Assembly (NCBI GenBank): GCA_913054135.1
Contig: CAJXJK010000017.1
Span: 56,058 to 120,057 of the forward strand
From: an uncultured Flavobacteriales bacterium
GTDB taxonomy: Bacteria; Bacteroidota; Bacteroidia; Flavobacteriales_D; Crocinitomicaceae
Length of the DNA: 64,000 nucleotides
Reading direction: 5' to 3'
The notes beneath the pieces were generated by a model. That model was not told the origin of the DNA, searched no databases, and worked only from the letters and a program-made list of their open reading frames with translations. The position numbers and the translations under genes are program-made. Positions 43,068 to 51,735 of the stretch are shown here, one piece after another (position 1 is the stretch's first letter; each line of letters begins with the position of its first letter).

Positions 43068-43613
43068 TTAACCTATCGGTTCATCCAACAGTTCTTGATC
43101 TTCAGAAGTTCCTGATGCATAGTCGAAGATAAAATAAAGTGCTATTCCAATTGCCGAACCAATCGCCAATAAAGTTGTGTCGAAAAAGCTTAGTGGACTT
43201 ATTCCCATTGAAGACAAATAGTCTTGATGCATTGATGTCGCAATGATGACAAATTTTTCCATCAATCTCGAGAAATTCATGAAAACGGCAAGTAGCCAAA
43301 GAATCCATAATTTCTTACCAATGGGTTTAAAAAGCAATAGCCAAGGAGCTACAAACTGTAAAATCATTGAGACAAACCAAAAAATTGCATAAGGTCCCCT
43401 ACTCCTATGATCGTCTTGCATGACATTTCCAATTATCGGGATTAGGAAGATTGCGCAGGCTACGCCATTAATGAGCAGAATACCATTTTTCACATAAGAA
43501 ACTGATGAATTTCGCCCCTTTCCCATGAACAACCTAAGTAATATCAGAATGAAGATTGCATAGGGTAAAACACCCGCAATCAAAATGAATATTTTGTAGA
43601 AAATCGGATCCAT
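43068..43613 (-). CDS. Membrane protein with about five TM segments
   Basis: 181 residues, with hydrophobic segments near 8-28, 40-60, 75-95, 103-122 and 145-168, and an acidic tail. No recognisable motif. Operon with the secreted protein gene 5 bp upstream. Function unknown. Confidence 0.62.
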   Translation of the reverse strand: MDPIFYKIFILIAGVLPYAIFILILLRLFMGKGRNSSVSYVKNGILLINGVACAIFLIPIIGNVMQDDHRSRGPYAIFWFVSMILQFVAPWLLLFKPIGKKLWILWLLAVFMNFSRLMEKFVIIATSMHQDYLSSMGISPLSFFDTTLLAIGSAIGIALYFIFDYASGTSEDQELLDEPIG

Positions 43614-43618
43614 TTCTC

Positions 43619-44443
43619 TTATTCGGTTCTCTTATAAATGATTGATTTATCTCGATTTGAAATTAAGCTTTCTACATCTTCAGCTACTGTGAATGAGTAT
43701 TCAGAATCATTAATTTTCACCTGATTACCTTCTTGTGTGTAAGTTCCAAACTCATACATGTCTGAACCCCATGGAAGGTACTCTACTTCTTTTCCGTTTT
43801 TTAAAAACTTAAAGGAGGCGGCATTTCCACAACCTTCGCATCCTTCTTGATATTCTCCAGGCTCTCCTGCAAAACTTCTCCCCTTTACATCATACTTTGA
43901 TTTGGGAGGAATATCTTTTAAATAAAGTGCAAAATTCAAATGGTACCAACTCATGTATTTGCCGTCAAGATGTTCAACTTTAGCCAATGAACAATAAAGC
44001 GTGTCGGTAGGATATTCCTCTACTATCATCACACTTTCATCTGTATCAAAATAGACCACCTCACGTGTACCAATTGACCATTTCTTTTCAATAGCCAAAC
44101 TATCAAAACAATGTTCTTTTGGTCCCTTAACTGGCAGATTTGTGAAGACTTTACTTCCCCACATTTTCATTTCTTTATAATCATTCCCATATGAAAAGGC
44201 TCCTCCAAATTCTGATTGTGAGAAATCTAAATTCTGAGTAGAATCTGCAAGAAGTCCCATATCATTAATGTCAGACTTAAATTTAAACACCAATGTGAAC
44301 AGAGCTTTATCTATAGTAATCACACCTTTCTTGGCTTTGTACTTTTTTCCATCCTGTATCACCCATACCTTTTTAATGGGCTTTTTTTGAGCAGATACAT
44401 TGACACTAAAGGCCAAGGTGATAATGGCAAATAATAATTTCAT
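43619..44443 (-). CDS. Secreted protein of unknown function
   Basis: 274 residues with a signal peptide ending SVNVSAQ. A CEGCGNA motif near residue 210 has the CxxC form, but it lies in a loop-like Gly-rich context (GEYQEGCEGCGN) rather than a thioredoxin fold. Rest is beta-rich with many aromatic and charged residues. Its start directly follows the stop of the acetyltransferase gene, so it is transcribed with it. Function unknown. Confidence 0.65.
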   Translation of the reverse strand: MKLLFAIITLAFSVNVSAQKKPIKKVWVIQDGKKYKAKKGVITIDKALFTLVFKFKSDINDMGLLADSTQNLDFSQSEFGGAFSYGNDYKEMKMWGSKVFTNLPVKGPKEHCFDSLAIEKKWSIGTREVVYFDTDESVMIVEEYPTDTLYCSLAKVEHLDGKYMSWYHLNFALYLKDIPPKSKYDVKGRSFAGEPGEYQEGCEGCGNAASFKFLKNGKEVEYLPWGSDMYEFGTYTQEGNQVKINDSEYSFTVAEDVESLISNRDKSIIYKRTE

Positions 44444-44959
44444 TTAATCTCTTTTTTCAAATAACATGAGTTCTTCTGGATCTCCTTCTAATCGAATCAT
44501 TTTAACAAATTTAAGACCCAATTTTTCAAGTAGTTTTTGAGAAGGTAAGTTGGCTTCAATCGTAATTCCTTTAATGTGATTCAATCCGAAATCTTCTTTT
44601 GCAGCCTGCATGAGCCTGACTGATGCTTCACTGGCATATCCCTGCTTCTCAAAGCGATTCAAAAAGGCGAAGCCAATATCAACTCCTTCTAATCCTTCTC
44701 TATCATAAAGTCCTACTGTCCCTAAACAAACATTATCTTCTTTTCTTACGACAGCATAATTACCATAACCAAGTTTTATCAGTTGAGGCATCATTTTAAC
44801 TTTGATATAATTATGAGCGTCATCTACAGTTTTGATTTTTCGGTCGCCTATAAACTTTATCCATTTTTCTGAGGTCATCAATTCAAATATGAATTCGGCA
44901 TCATCAAAACCAACCGGCCTGAGTAGCAAACGTTCAGTTTCAAAAGTTTTATACTTCAT
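44444..44959 (-). CDS. GNAT family N-acetyltransferase
   Basis: 171 residues, GNAT fold with the opening TERLLLRPVGFDDA and acetyl-CoA-binding motif region (GFAFLNRFEKQGYASEASVRLMQAA). Resembles RimJ/RimL-like enzymes that acetylate amino groups of proteins or small molecules. The ATG overlaps the end of the upstream gene by 11 bp and the stop abuts the next gene exactly. The substrate is unknown. Confidence 0.88.
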   Translation of the reverse strand: MKYKTFETERLLLRPVGFDDAEFIFELMTSEKWIKFIGDRKIKTVDDAHNYIKVKMMPQLIKLGYGNYAVVRKEDNVCLGTVGLYDREGLEGVDIGFAFLNRFEKQGYASEASVRLMQAAKEDFGLNHIKGITIEANLPSQKLLEKLGLKFVKMIRLEGDPEELMLFEKRD

Positions 44960-45464
44960 TTGAATTCTCTTTAATGAATGGATATAAGTTGTGCTCTTTC
45001 ATCACTGCCATAGCATCTGCCGTTCCTTTTTTACCGCCAGTCAAAACACCTAACATCATGATCATTCTCATTGATTTCTTTCCGTTCTCTTTTTGAAAGT
45101 GAACAACAAATCTCCCTCTTGTTATACCCGCGATTCCTTTCTTGAATACAATTTTGTCAATGTCTTTTCTGTAAATCACAGGGGTTCCTGAATAGAAAAA
45201 ACAACTTATCCAACCATACAAATATAGAGCCCCAATTAAGCAGAACAATATTGGAAATCCTGTTTTTCCCTTTTGAAATGTATCATAGATAGCAAAGCCT
45301 AGCACAATTAGCAAAATGCCATAAAGCAATAAATACTTCGCCATTGAATGATTTGTAGTGAGTTTCAAGCCCTCTTTGATTTGAGCTTCTCTATTGAAAA
45401 CTAATCGGTCTTCAAGAATATGACAAAATCCTATTTTGGTTCTAAAACTAGCTGGAAGATCCAT
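44949..45464 (-). CDS. Membrane protein with PH-like C-terminal region
   Basis: 171 residues. Two TM segments (about 45-65 and 70-92) followed by a beta-rich region with GTPVIYRKDIDKIVFKKGIAG and RGRFVVHFQKENGK that resembles bacterial PH-like/YcxB-type domains. Function unknown. A perfect TTGAT-N4-ATCAA palindrome lies 20 bp upstream of its start, so it may respond to an FNR-type regulator. Overlaps the acetyltransferase gene by 11 bp. Confidence 0.68.
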   Translation of the reverse strand: MDLPASFRTKIGFCHILEDRLVFNREAQIKEGLKLTTNHSMAKYLLLYGILLIVLGFAIYDTFQKGKTGFPILFCLIGALYLYGWISCFFYSGTPVIYRKDIDKIVFKKGIAGITRGRFVVHFQKENGKKSMRMIMMLGVLTGGKKGTADAMAVMKEHNLYPFIKENSNEV

Positions 45465-45483
45465 TCGACTTTATCTATTAAAT

Positions 45484-45530
45484 TTGATTTTGATCAATTA
45501 ACCCAAGTCAATTGCTTCATTGATCAAAAT
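45484..45530. promoter_or_regulatory. FNR-type box within a 12-bp inverted repeat
   Basis: TTGAT-tttg-ATCAA at 45484-45497 equals the canonical FNR consensus. In addition ATTTTGATCAAT (45487-45498) and ATTGATCAAAAT (45519-45530) are exact reverse complements separated by 20 bp. The element lies 20 bp upstream of the gene at 45464 and downstream of the gene at 45554. It might be an operator, a tandem regulator site or a hairpin. Confidence 0.45.
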
Positions 45531-45553
45531 ACAAAAAAGGATAGGATCTTGCG

Positions 45554-46261
45554 CTAGTTTTTCGCGAATACTGCCGAAGAAGTTTTCACTTTGTCATAAT
45601 ATTCATTCAAGGCAATATTGAGCTTTTTAGCATACCACAATAATCTTTTTTGATTTGGATTTGCGGTATAAGATCTCACATAATATGGGAAGGGATGTAC
45701 TAATTGTATGAATTGATCACTCATTATGGTAATGGCTTTAAAGCCCGCATCTGGGCCTTTAACATAAGTTGGTTTTTTCTCTAAACCTCTCTCGGTTTCA
45801 TGTATAGCATATCCATCAAAAAACTTTGCAGTATCTGCCTTCACCGTTCCCATTTCTGCCGTAAAAAAGCAATCTGGTTCAGGTTTAATTTTAGGATCAT
45901 AAGTTAATGTTGAATCCAAGAACTGAATGCTATCAAATTGCCTTAAGCGCAGGTTTTTAGAATATTCGCTATAGAAAAAGTAAACCTCGCAAAAGTCAAA
46001 ATTTTCTTTGAAGGCATGCATTATTCTTTTATTCAAACTTCTTCTTTGTTCTTCAATTTTATTTGCTTCAGCCTCCCTGTTGTATTTTCTCAAGTAATCA
46101 ATTTCTCTTTGATTGTGTCGAATCCTGAAAAATAACGCTCCTTTTTTCAAATCCAATATTTGATAAGAAGATCTTATTCGGCGGTTCCTGTATTCTTCGC
46201 CCAATTGAGCCTGTGAATTAAAAGAAATGAGGACTGTAAGAATGAAAAGAAGGCGCTTCAT
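45554..46261 (-). CDS. Secreted protein of unknown function
   Basis: 235 residues, signal peptide ending NSQAQ. The mature part begins with charged helices (FRIRHNQREIDYLRKYNREAEANKIEEQRRSLNKRI) and is rich in aromatic and basic residues. No recognised family. It stands between two small gaps with no promoter box found. Periplasmic location likely. Confidence 0.65.
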   Translation of the reverse strand: MKRLLFILTVLISFNSQAQLGEEYRNRRIRSSYQILDLKKGALFFRIRHNQREIDYLRKYNREAEANKIEEQRRSLNKRIMHAFKENFDFCEVYFFYSEYSKNLRLRQFDSIQFLDSTLTYDPKIKPEPDCFFTAEMGTVKADTAKFFDGYAIHETERGLEKKPTYVKGPDAGFKAITIMSDQFIQLVHPFPYYVRSYTANPNQKRLLWYAKKLNIALNEYYDKVKTSSAVFAKN

Positions 46262-46361
46262 AATTGGGGATTTCTTTCAATTTAAAGATTTTTTCATCAA
46301 GTAATCAACTTTCTATGGGCGAATTAGTTAACTCCCTTCTTTATTGATTGTGCTGTCAATT

Positions 46362-47120
46362 TTACCTAAACATGAAAATTATCAGAACTGATAAAATTGC
46401 AGAAACAACTGTCACATAGGTTATCAAAGTTGAATCAACCTTTAACTCTTTTCGAACCGGTGGCTGCACCATAAAAATGAGAACTGTCGTAAAACTTAAC
46501 AACCAAAACATCTGTGTCAGCACATGTATCCAGTAGGCAGCATCACTTTCAAAATAAAAACGATAGCTTTCAATGGTATAGATGTTGGATAAGTCAACCA
46601 GGGATGTCAATATCATGAAAACGCTAAATCCGTAGGTTAACAACCAACCAATGTTCTGCCTAAAAGCAAGTGTTATAGCAGCAAATAAGGGCAGAGCATT
46701 CAGACAATACTCAACACCCATAAACATTTTATATCGTGGATGAGTTTGTTCGGCAAAATATTTAAATATTCTCGTGTAATCACTGAGCACATAGAGCGAA
46801 TACAAGATGTACAATGCAGAAATAATGAATATAATCTTATGGGCGCTTGATGATTCAGATGAGACTTTTACTTCATCCCATATCCGCCCAAAGATTTGCG
46901 TAAAGACATTAGGCTCACGAATTTTGGCCTCCTTATCCTCCACAAATTTTTCAATTTCTTTTTTTGATTCCGCCAATTCTTCTTCAGACAATTCTCGCCT
47001 TTTGAGTTCGTCTCTTGCGGCCTCAAGTGCTTCAGGTTGATAATCTTCTTCAAACTCAAGAATTTTTAAAAGATCAGGCGTTGACCATAATTGATATAGT
47101 TCTGCAAACTTATTATCCAT
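46362..47120 (-). CDS. Membrane protein with N-terminal helical hairpin
   Basis: 252 residues from ATG at 47120 (a TTG three codons earlier is in frame). A soluble head with the motif LLKILEFEEDYQPEALEAARDELKRR, seen in many Bacteroidota membrane proteins, is followed by about five TM segments. The start lies in the last codons of the sulfurtransferase gene (8-bp overlap), so the two are coupled. Function unknown. Confidence 0.68.
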   Translation of the reverse strand: MDNKFAELYQLWSTPDLLKILEFEEDYQPEALEAARDELKRRELSEEELAESKKEIEKFVEDKEAKIREPNVFTQIFGRIWDEVKVSSESSSAHKIIFIISALYILYSLYVLSDYTRIFKYFAEQTHPRYKMFMGVEYCLNALPLFAAITLAFRQNIGWLLTYGFSVFMILTSLVDLSNIYTIESYRFYFESDAAYWIHVLTQMFWLLSFTTVLIFMVQPPVRKELKVDSTLITYVTVVSAILSVLIIFMFR

Positions 47121-47940
47121 TGGTCTCAATCGTTAGGTTTTGTTTAATCGCCCATTCTGTCCAAGATCCATCAAAAAGAGTCTTCTCGTTTTCTAGAACC
47201 AAGTCGGCAGCAAGCAATATGATACAAGCTGTAATTCCAGAACCACAACTGAAAATTAAAGAATCATTCTTATTCACGAGCCCTGAAAAAACACCCTTTA
47301 AATCTTCTTCAGATTTGAAATGCCCATTCGCCAATACCTCAGTATAGGCTAAGCTGCAAGAATTCGGAATTGAGCCACTTTGTAAAGTAGCCCTAGGTTC
47401 AGGATCAACACCCTCAAATCTACCTTTTGATCTAGCGTCTAATAACACACCAGTTTGTGATAAAGAATTCTTCACCACCTCATCATATGATTTAAGTGCA
47501 TTCTCATTAAGTTCCGCCTCAAAATCACCCTCATTCTCTACCTTTTTGTATTCAAGTACTACCTCAAAATCTGAAGAATTCCAAGCTGGTAATCCGCCAT
47601 CAAGAACTGCTACATTTTTATGACCAAACGTCTTAAACAACCACCAAATTCTAGGACTTGTATATATTCCTTTATCATCATAAACAACCACTATCGAACC
47701 TTCATGAATACCAAGCTTTCGAGCAGATTCATTCATAAGATCTTTAGAAGGAAAAGTGTTCGGAAATTCAGAAGAGGTATCACTAAAATCTTTCTTAAAA
47801 TCAATTCTAATAGATCCTGGAATCAATCCTTTATCTTCTTTTTCGGCATGAAAAGAAGTGCTGGCATCCAAAATCACCAAATTAGGCTTTGACAGATTTT
47901 CTCTTAACCAACTAACCGAAACTACTGGTTTATTTAGCAT
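47113..47940 (-). CDS. Rhodanese-like sulfurtransferase, two domains (3-mercaptopyruvate type)
   Basis: 275 residues from ATG at 47940; a longer frame exists but MLNKPVVSVSWLRENL is the usual opening of the family. Two rhodanese domains (about 5-130 and 145-270); the first is probably inactive and the second bears CGSGITAC with the catalytic Cys. The CG[S/T]G[V/I]T loop is typical of 3-mercaptopyruvate sulfurtransferases. Transfers sulfane sulphur to thiophilic acceptors. Upstream a divergent operon starts at 48049, sharing a 108-bp gap. Confidence 0.9.
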   Translation of the reverse strand: MLNKPVVSVSWLRENLSKPNLVILDASTSFHAEKEDKGLIPGSIRIDFKKDFSDTSSEFPNTFPSKDLMNESARKLGIHEGSIVVVYDDKGIYTSPRIWWLFKTFGHKNVAVLDGGLPAWNSSDFEVVLEYKKVENEGDFEAELNENALKSYDEVVKNSLSQTGVLLDARSKGRFEGVDPEPRATLQSGSIPNSCSLAYTEVLANGHFKSEEDLKGVFSGLVNKNDSLIFSCGSGITACIILLAADLVLENEKTLFDGSWTEWAIKQNLTIETNG

Positions 47941-47999
47941 ATCCCGAATGTAGTCAAAACTTATCCAATCAAAAAAAATGTTAAAAACAAAAAAACAAC

Positions 48000-48029
48000 T
48001 TGACAAATAGAAATTAGATATTAACTTTG
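48000..48029 (+). promoter_or_regulatory. Promoter of the membrane protein/HTH pair
   Basis: TTG (48000-48002), 19-bp spacer, TAACTTTG (48022-48029). Both elements fit the -33/-7 pattern and spacing; the ATG is 19 bp further on. Confidence 0.65.
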
Positions 48030-48048
48030 AAACTCAAAGTACTTTCTT

Positions 48049-48708
48049 ATGAACAAAATTGATCCAGTAGAAGACCTTGCCGAAATCAGAAAAATGATGG
48101 AGGGATCATCTAAGTTTATTTCACTTAGCGGATTGTCAGGAGTATTTGCAGGCTTAATTGCCTTAGTTGGAGCCGGAGCGGCTTGGATGGTGATTCAGGA
48201 TTTCAATAAAAGGTTTTTGCATTATACCTTTTCAAATTCTTTGAAAGAGGAATATCAAACCTTGAACAATACCTTATTTGCAATTGCAATTGGAATTTTG
48301 GTGGGTGCTTTGAGCTTCGGATTATTATTCACCTACTTAAAAGCCAGAAGAAATAATCAAAAACTAATTACCCCAGTGGCTTTCAGATTAGTGAGAAGTT
48401 TGATGACTCCTCTAGGATTCGGAGGCTTATTTGTAATTGGACTTTATTATGTTGGCGCTTATGATCTTATCGCCCCAGCAACTTTGATTTTCTATGGAAT
48501 GAGTTTAATGAATGCTTCAAAATATGTTCAAGTGGAACTGAAATATTTAGCTTTGTGCGAAATGGCATTAGGTGTTATCTCGGTATTTGCTTTGAGCGTA
48601 GATTTAGAGATGAGGTCACATATACAAATCGCACTTTGGGCTACCGGATTTGGAGTTATCCATATCATTTATGGCTTAATAATGTGGAACAAATACGATA
48701 GAAAATAG
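48049..48708 (+). CDS. Membrane protein, coupled to a winged-helix regulator
   Basis: 219 residues with about six TM segments and an N-terminal cytoplasmic helix (EDLAEIRKMMEGSSKF) common in these proteins. No enzymatic motif. Its stop overlaps the GTG of the following regulator by one base, so the pair is translationally coupled. Arrangements of a membrane protein and a small winged-helix protein are common in Bacteroidota, though their function is unknown to me. Confidence 0.78.
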   Translation: MNKIDPVEDLAEIRKMMEGSSKFISLSGLSGVFAGLIALVGAGAAWMVIQDFNKRFLHYTFSNSLKEEYQTLNNTLFAIAIGILVGALSFGLLFTYLKARRNNQKLITPVAFRLVRSLMTPLGFGGLFVIGLYYVGAYDLIAPATLIFYGMSLMNASKYVQVELKYLALCEMALGVISVFALSVDLEMRSHIQIALWATGFGVIHIIYGLIMWNKYDRK

Positions 48709-49001
48709 TGAGTAAAATCACAGGATTAAATAAAGCTTTTGAAAGCCGAGTCAGGCTCGGGATCATGTCCATACTTATGGTCAATGACTGGGTGGATTAT
48801 AAAGAAATTAAAGAGAAGTTAGATTTGACTGATGGGAATTTGGCCTCTCATATTACTGGTCTAGAGAAACTAGAATACATTGAAATAAGGAAGCGATTTG
48901 TGGGTAAAAAAACGAATACCTCTTACCAAATAACGAAGCTTGGAAAGAAGTCATTTCAGCAACACATAAACGCTCTTGAAAAACTTATAAGCGGCATTTA
49001 G
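48708..49001 (+). CDS. Winged-helix transcriptional regulator (HTH_34 type)
   Basis: 97 residues from GTG at 48708. Single winged-helix domain: AFESRVRLGIMSILM (helix 1), VDYKEIKEKLDLTDGNLASHITGLEKLEYI (recognition helix) and a wing with KKTNTSYQITKLGKK. This type regulates adjacent membrane proteins. Overlaps the upstream gene by one base and precedes the DUF4173 gene. A terse helix-turn-helix with no ligand domain, so it could be bound through the membrane partner (inference). Confidence 0.9.
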   Translation: MSKITGLNKAFESRVRLGIMSILMVNDWVDYKEIKEKLDLTDGNLASHITGLEKLEYIEIRKRFVGKKTNTSYQITKLGKKSFQQHINALEKLISGI

Positions 49002-49060
49002 TCTGTCATTTTTTTTAAACATTTACTTTGGATTTCAAAGTGCTTTTAAAAACAATAAAT

Positions 49061-50611
49061 ATGAACGAACAAATTATAACAACCAATGAAATTCCTGATG
49101 GAATTATACATGCCTCTTCATCAACAAGAAAGGGCAGCCTATTAACCTTTTTACTGTGGGCATTGCTAATTACCAATCTGTTTTTTGAAGAGGTTATGGC
49201 GCTCAATGCAGCTATTTTATGCCTCATATCAGTTCCGCTTTTCGGTTTCCTTGACTCAAAAAGACTTAAGAGATCTCTTTGGTGGTGGTCAGCAATCATG
49301 TGGATGATAACCGCATTTGCAGTTTTTTCAACAGCCAGTGCTTTAAGCCAATTCTCCTATTTCTTAGCCTTCCTGTTTTTCACGGCAGTTAATCATTCTG
49401 AGAAAATATCTCTTCCTCTTGCCTTAACTCAATCTCTATTATCACTTGGAATAGGGCTAGCAAAATCAGTTGAGAACATCATTGATTTCTTCACAAACAA
49501 AAAGGTAAGAAAAGGTTCGTCAAGAGCAATCAAATTCTTCACCTACAGTATTCCAGTTGTGATTGGAATCGTGTTTTTAAAACTTTACCAATCAGCTGAC
49601 AAGACCTTTTACGAGTATACAGAGTTTCTAAATCTTGATTGGATTTCATGGAAGTTTTTGTTCTACTATGGCTTCACTTCTTTCTTCACTTATGGCTTCT
49701 TTTATTACAGTCAACACAGGGATATATTGAATTTTGACAAGAGTTTGACAAATGAAATTCCTGAAAATTATACCGATAAAATTGAAAGGTATTTAGGAGT
49801 TGTTAACGAAGCTAAGATTGCCAGTAGTATTCTCATCACATTAAACGTTCTGCTTCTACTCTATAATTTTATTGATGTCAAATACATTCTTGTTGATCTT
49901 CATGACCCTCAACGATCAATGATTTTTTCTGAGGTAGTTCATAACGGTATTAATTCACTAATCGCCTCATTGGTTTTGGTAATCATCATTATTTCATTCT
50001 TATTCAGAGGTGGAATTAACTTCTCGGGCAACAAACTCATCAAGACACTAGGGGTAATCTGGTTATTGCAGAACGCCCTGATGATTATCACCACTTCAGT
50101 TAAGAACTGGGAATATGTGTCAAGCTGGGGGCTAACACATAAGAGAATTGGTGTCTTTGTTTATTTACTTCTTGCACTAATTGGCCTTTCTCTAGCACTT
50201 TATAAGATTTTCAAGAAGAAGAGTTTCTGGTTCTTATTGAGAAATACAAGCTTAGCCTTCATGCTGGTTCTTGTTTCATTGAACACTTTCAGCTGGCCAC
50301 AGGCGATATCGAGATATAACCTTGCCAATCTGACCTATGAAAAAATAGATTTTCAGTACCTCTATGAATTAGGACCTGCCACTTACAAACCAATGACTGA
50401 TTATCATTCTGACGAAACTCCAATACCAAACGGAGTTCTAAGTGGAATCGTTCACAGCCTTGATTATGAATTGGCCTCACTAACTGTTAACCAAGAACAT
50501 CTAACATGGCGATCATTCTGTTTGTTAGATTACCAGTTATACCGTGAACTAAGCGCCCTTAAAGCCATTTCTCCCGAAGTTGAACATAATCTTGATAGAT
50601 ATGAATGGTAG
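49061..50611 (+). CDS. DUF4173-family membrane protein
   Basis: 516 residues from ATG at 49061 (the frame opens earlier with TTG but the ATG fits best). About ten TM segments, characteristic of DUF4173: KKVRKGSSRAIKFFTYSIPVVIG, ILNFDKSLTNEIPE and a periplasmic C-terminus (VNQEHLTWRSFCLLDYQL). Inner membrane, function unknown. Follows the winged-helix gene with a 59-bp gap. The stop overlaps the next gene start by 11 bp. Confidence 0.82.
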   Translation: MNEQIITTNEIPDGIIHASSSTRKGSLLTFLLWALLITNLFFEEVMALNAAILCLISVPLFGFLDSKRLKRSLWWWSAIMWMITAFAVFSTASALSQFSYFLAFLFFTAVNHSEKISLPLALTQSLLSLGIGLAKSVENIIDFFTNKKVRKGSSRAIKFFTYSIPVVIGIVFLKLYQSADKTFYEYTEFLNLDWISWKFLFYYGFTSFFTYGFFYYSQHRDILNFDKSLTNEIPENYTDKIERYLGVVNEAKIASSILITLNVLLLLYNFIDVKYILVDLHDPQRSMIFSEVVHNGINSLIASLVLVIIIISFLFRGGINFSGNKLIKTLGVIWLLQNALMIITTSVKNWEYVSSWGLTHKRIGVFVYLLLALIGLSLALYKIFKKKSFWFLLRNTSLAFMLVLVSLNTFSWPQAISRYNLANLTYEKIDFQYLYELGPATYKPMTDYHSDETPIPNGVLSGIVHSLDYELASLTVNQEHLTWRSFCLLDYQLYRELSALKAISPEVEHNLDRYEW

Positions 50612-51101
50612 AGAAAAATGCTGCGCTTGGTTATTTGCCATGAGCGAAAAACCTTATCGATTCTTTTTTAAAAGGAAAGTCAAAGCCTGGAAATTGACTT
50701 CAAACGATTTATTGAAATTTCCGAAGAACTCGCTTGGTTATGCCACTGGACTCTTCTTGAAAACGAACGACTTTGAATTGCTTGACAAACTTGAATCTCA
50801 TGACGTTCATCATGTTCTGCTCGGAATGCAAACAACAGTGAAAGAAGAGATCGGGATGCAGTTCATCTTATTCGGAAATGGTAAACGAAGCTTTTATCTC
50901 TTTGCTACCATGACCTTAGGTTTTATACTTCAAGCCGAACATTATAAATACTTCAAATTTTGCTATCAAAAAGGAAGGAAACTGAAATCCTTAACAGCAT
51001 TAAAGCTGAGAGAACTACTGACTCAACCATTAGAGCAAATAAGAAATGAACTCAGAATAAAAAGTGAAAGATCAAATATTAAAATATTGGATTTGGTCTA
51101 A
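50601..51101 (+). CDS. COQ4-like protein with HDxxH-x11-E motif
   Basis: 166 residues from ATG at 50601 (an in-frame ATG at 50640 would make a shorter form). Contains ESHDVHHVLLGMQTTVKEEIG, which is exactly HDxxH-x11-E, the metal-binding signature of the COQ4 family that organises ubiquinone biosynthesis in mitochondria and some bacteria. Helical throughout, soluble or peripheral. A C-terminal LTQPLEQIRNELR fits as well. Bacteroidota normally use menaquinone, so the role is uncertain. Overlaps the DUF4173 gene by 11 bp. Confidence 0.75.
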   Translation: MNGREKCCAWLFAMSEKPYRFFFKRKVKAWKLTSNDLLKFPKNSLGYATGLFLKTNDFELLDKLESHDVHHVLLGMQTTVKEEIGMQFILFGNGKRSFYLFATMTLGFILQAEHYKYFKFCYQKGRKLKSLTALKLRELLTQPLEQIRNELRIKSERSNIKILDLV

Positions 51102-51119
51102 TTCAAAAAGTTTAACTCA

Positions 51120-51719
51120 ATGAAAACTATGATAATTATCTTAATAGCACTTCAAATTCTATTCATCATTTTCTTAGGTGCCTGGGTAGCCATGCTCTTT
51201 GTGAAATCATACAGAAATTCTGAGAACCACCCTTTAAGAAAAGCAGCCCTAGAAGCGATCGTATCTATTGGCGTTATTCTTTGTTTTCTAATGAACCAAG
51301 GGGCTGACATCATTGACACCTCTGAAGGTTATACTGATTTCATTATTCTAACCAGCTTGGGAGGCTTTGGGTTTTGGATTAAAAAGATTTTACCTCCCAA
51401 TCTAAAAGTGGGCATGGTGATTTCAAATGTGCTAATCGGCGCACTATTTTGGATGTCAATCGTAGCCGCAATCAAACTTGTTTATTTTTATCCGTTTGTA
51501 ATATTCCCGATTTACGGCTTGCTAATTATTGCACCATTTGCGTTATTCTTCATTGTTTTAGCCGACTTAATGTTTTACAAGAAAACTATTAAACCGCTTT
51601 ATTTCATTTTTGGCTCATTCGCCTTTCTATCACTTTATACAATCCTACACAATATGTGGTCATCAGAAGCTTGGCAACTATTGAATTGGTGGACTACTAT
51701 CAAAACAGACATTTTTTAA
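51120..51719 (+). CDS. Polytopic membrane protein of unknown function
   Basis: 199 residues with about six TM segments and little soluble sequence. No motif seen. Located 18 bp after the COQ4-like gene and 16 bp before the DUF4184 gene, so probably in the same operon. Function unknown. Confidence 0.65.
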   Translation: MKTMIIILIALQILFIIFLGAWVAMLFVKSYRNSENHPLRKAALEAIVSIGVILCFLMNQGADIIDTSEGYTDFIILTSLGGFGFWIKKILPPNLKVGMVISNVLIGALFWMSIVAAIKLVYFYPFVIFPIYGLLIIAPFALFFIVLADLMFYKKTIKPLYFIFGSFAFLSLYTILHNMWSSEAWQLLNWWTTIKTDIF

Positions 51720-51735
51720 TTCAAACTACTACGTT

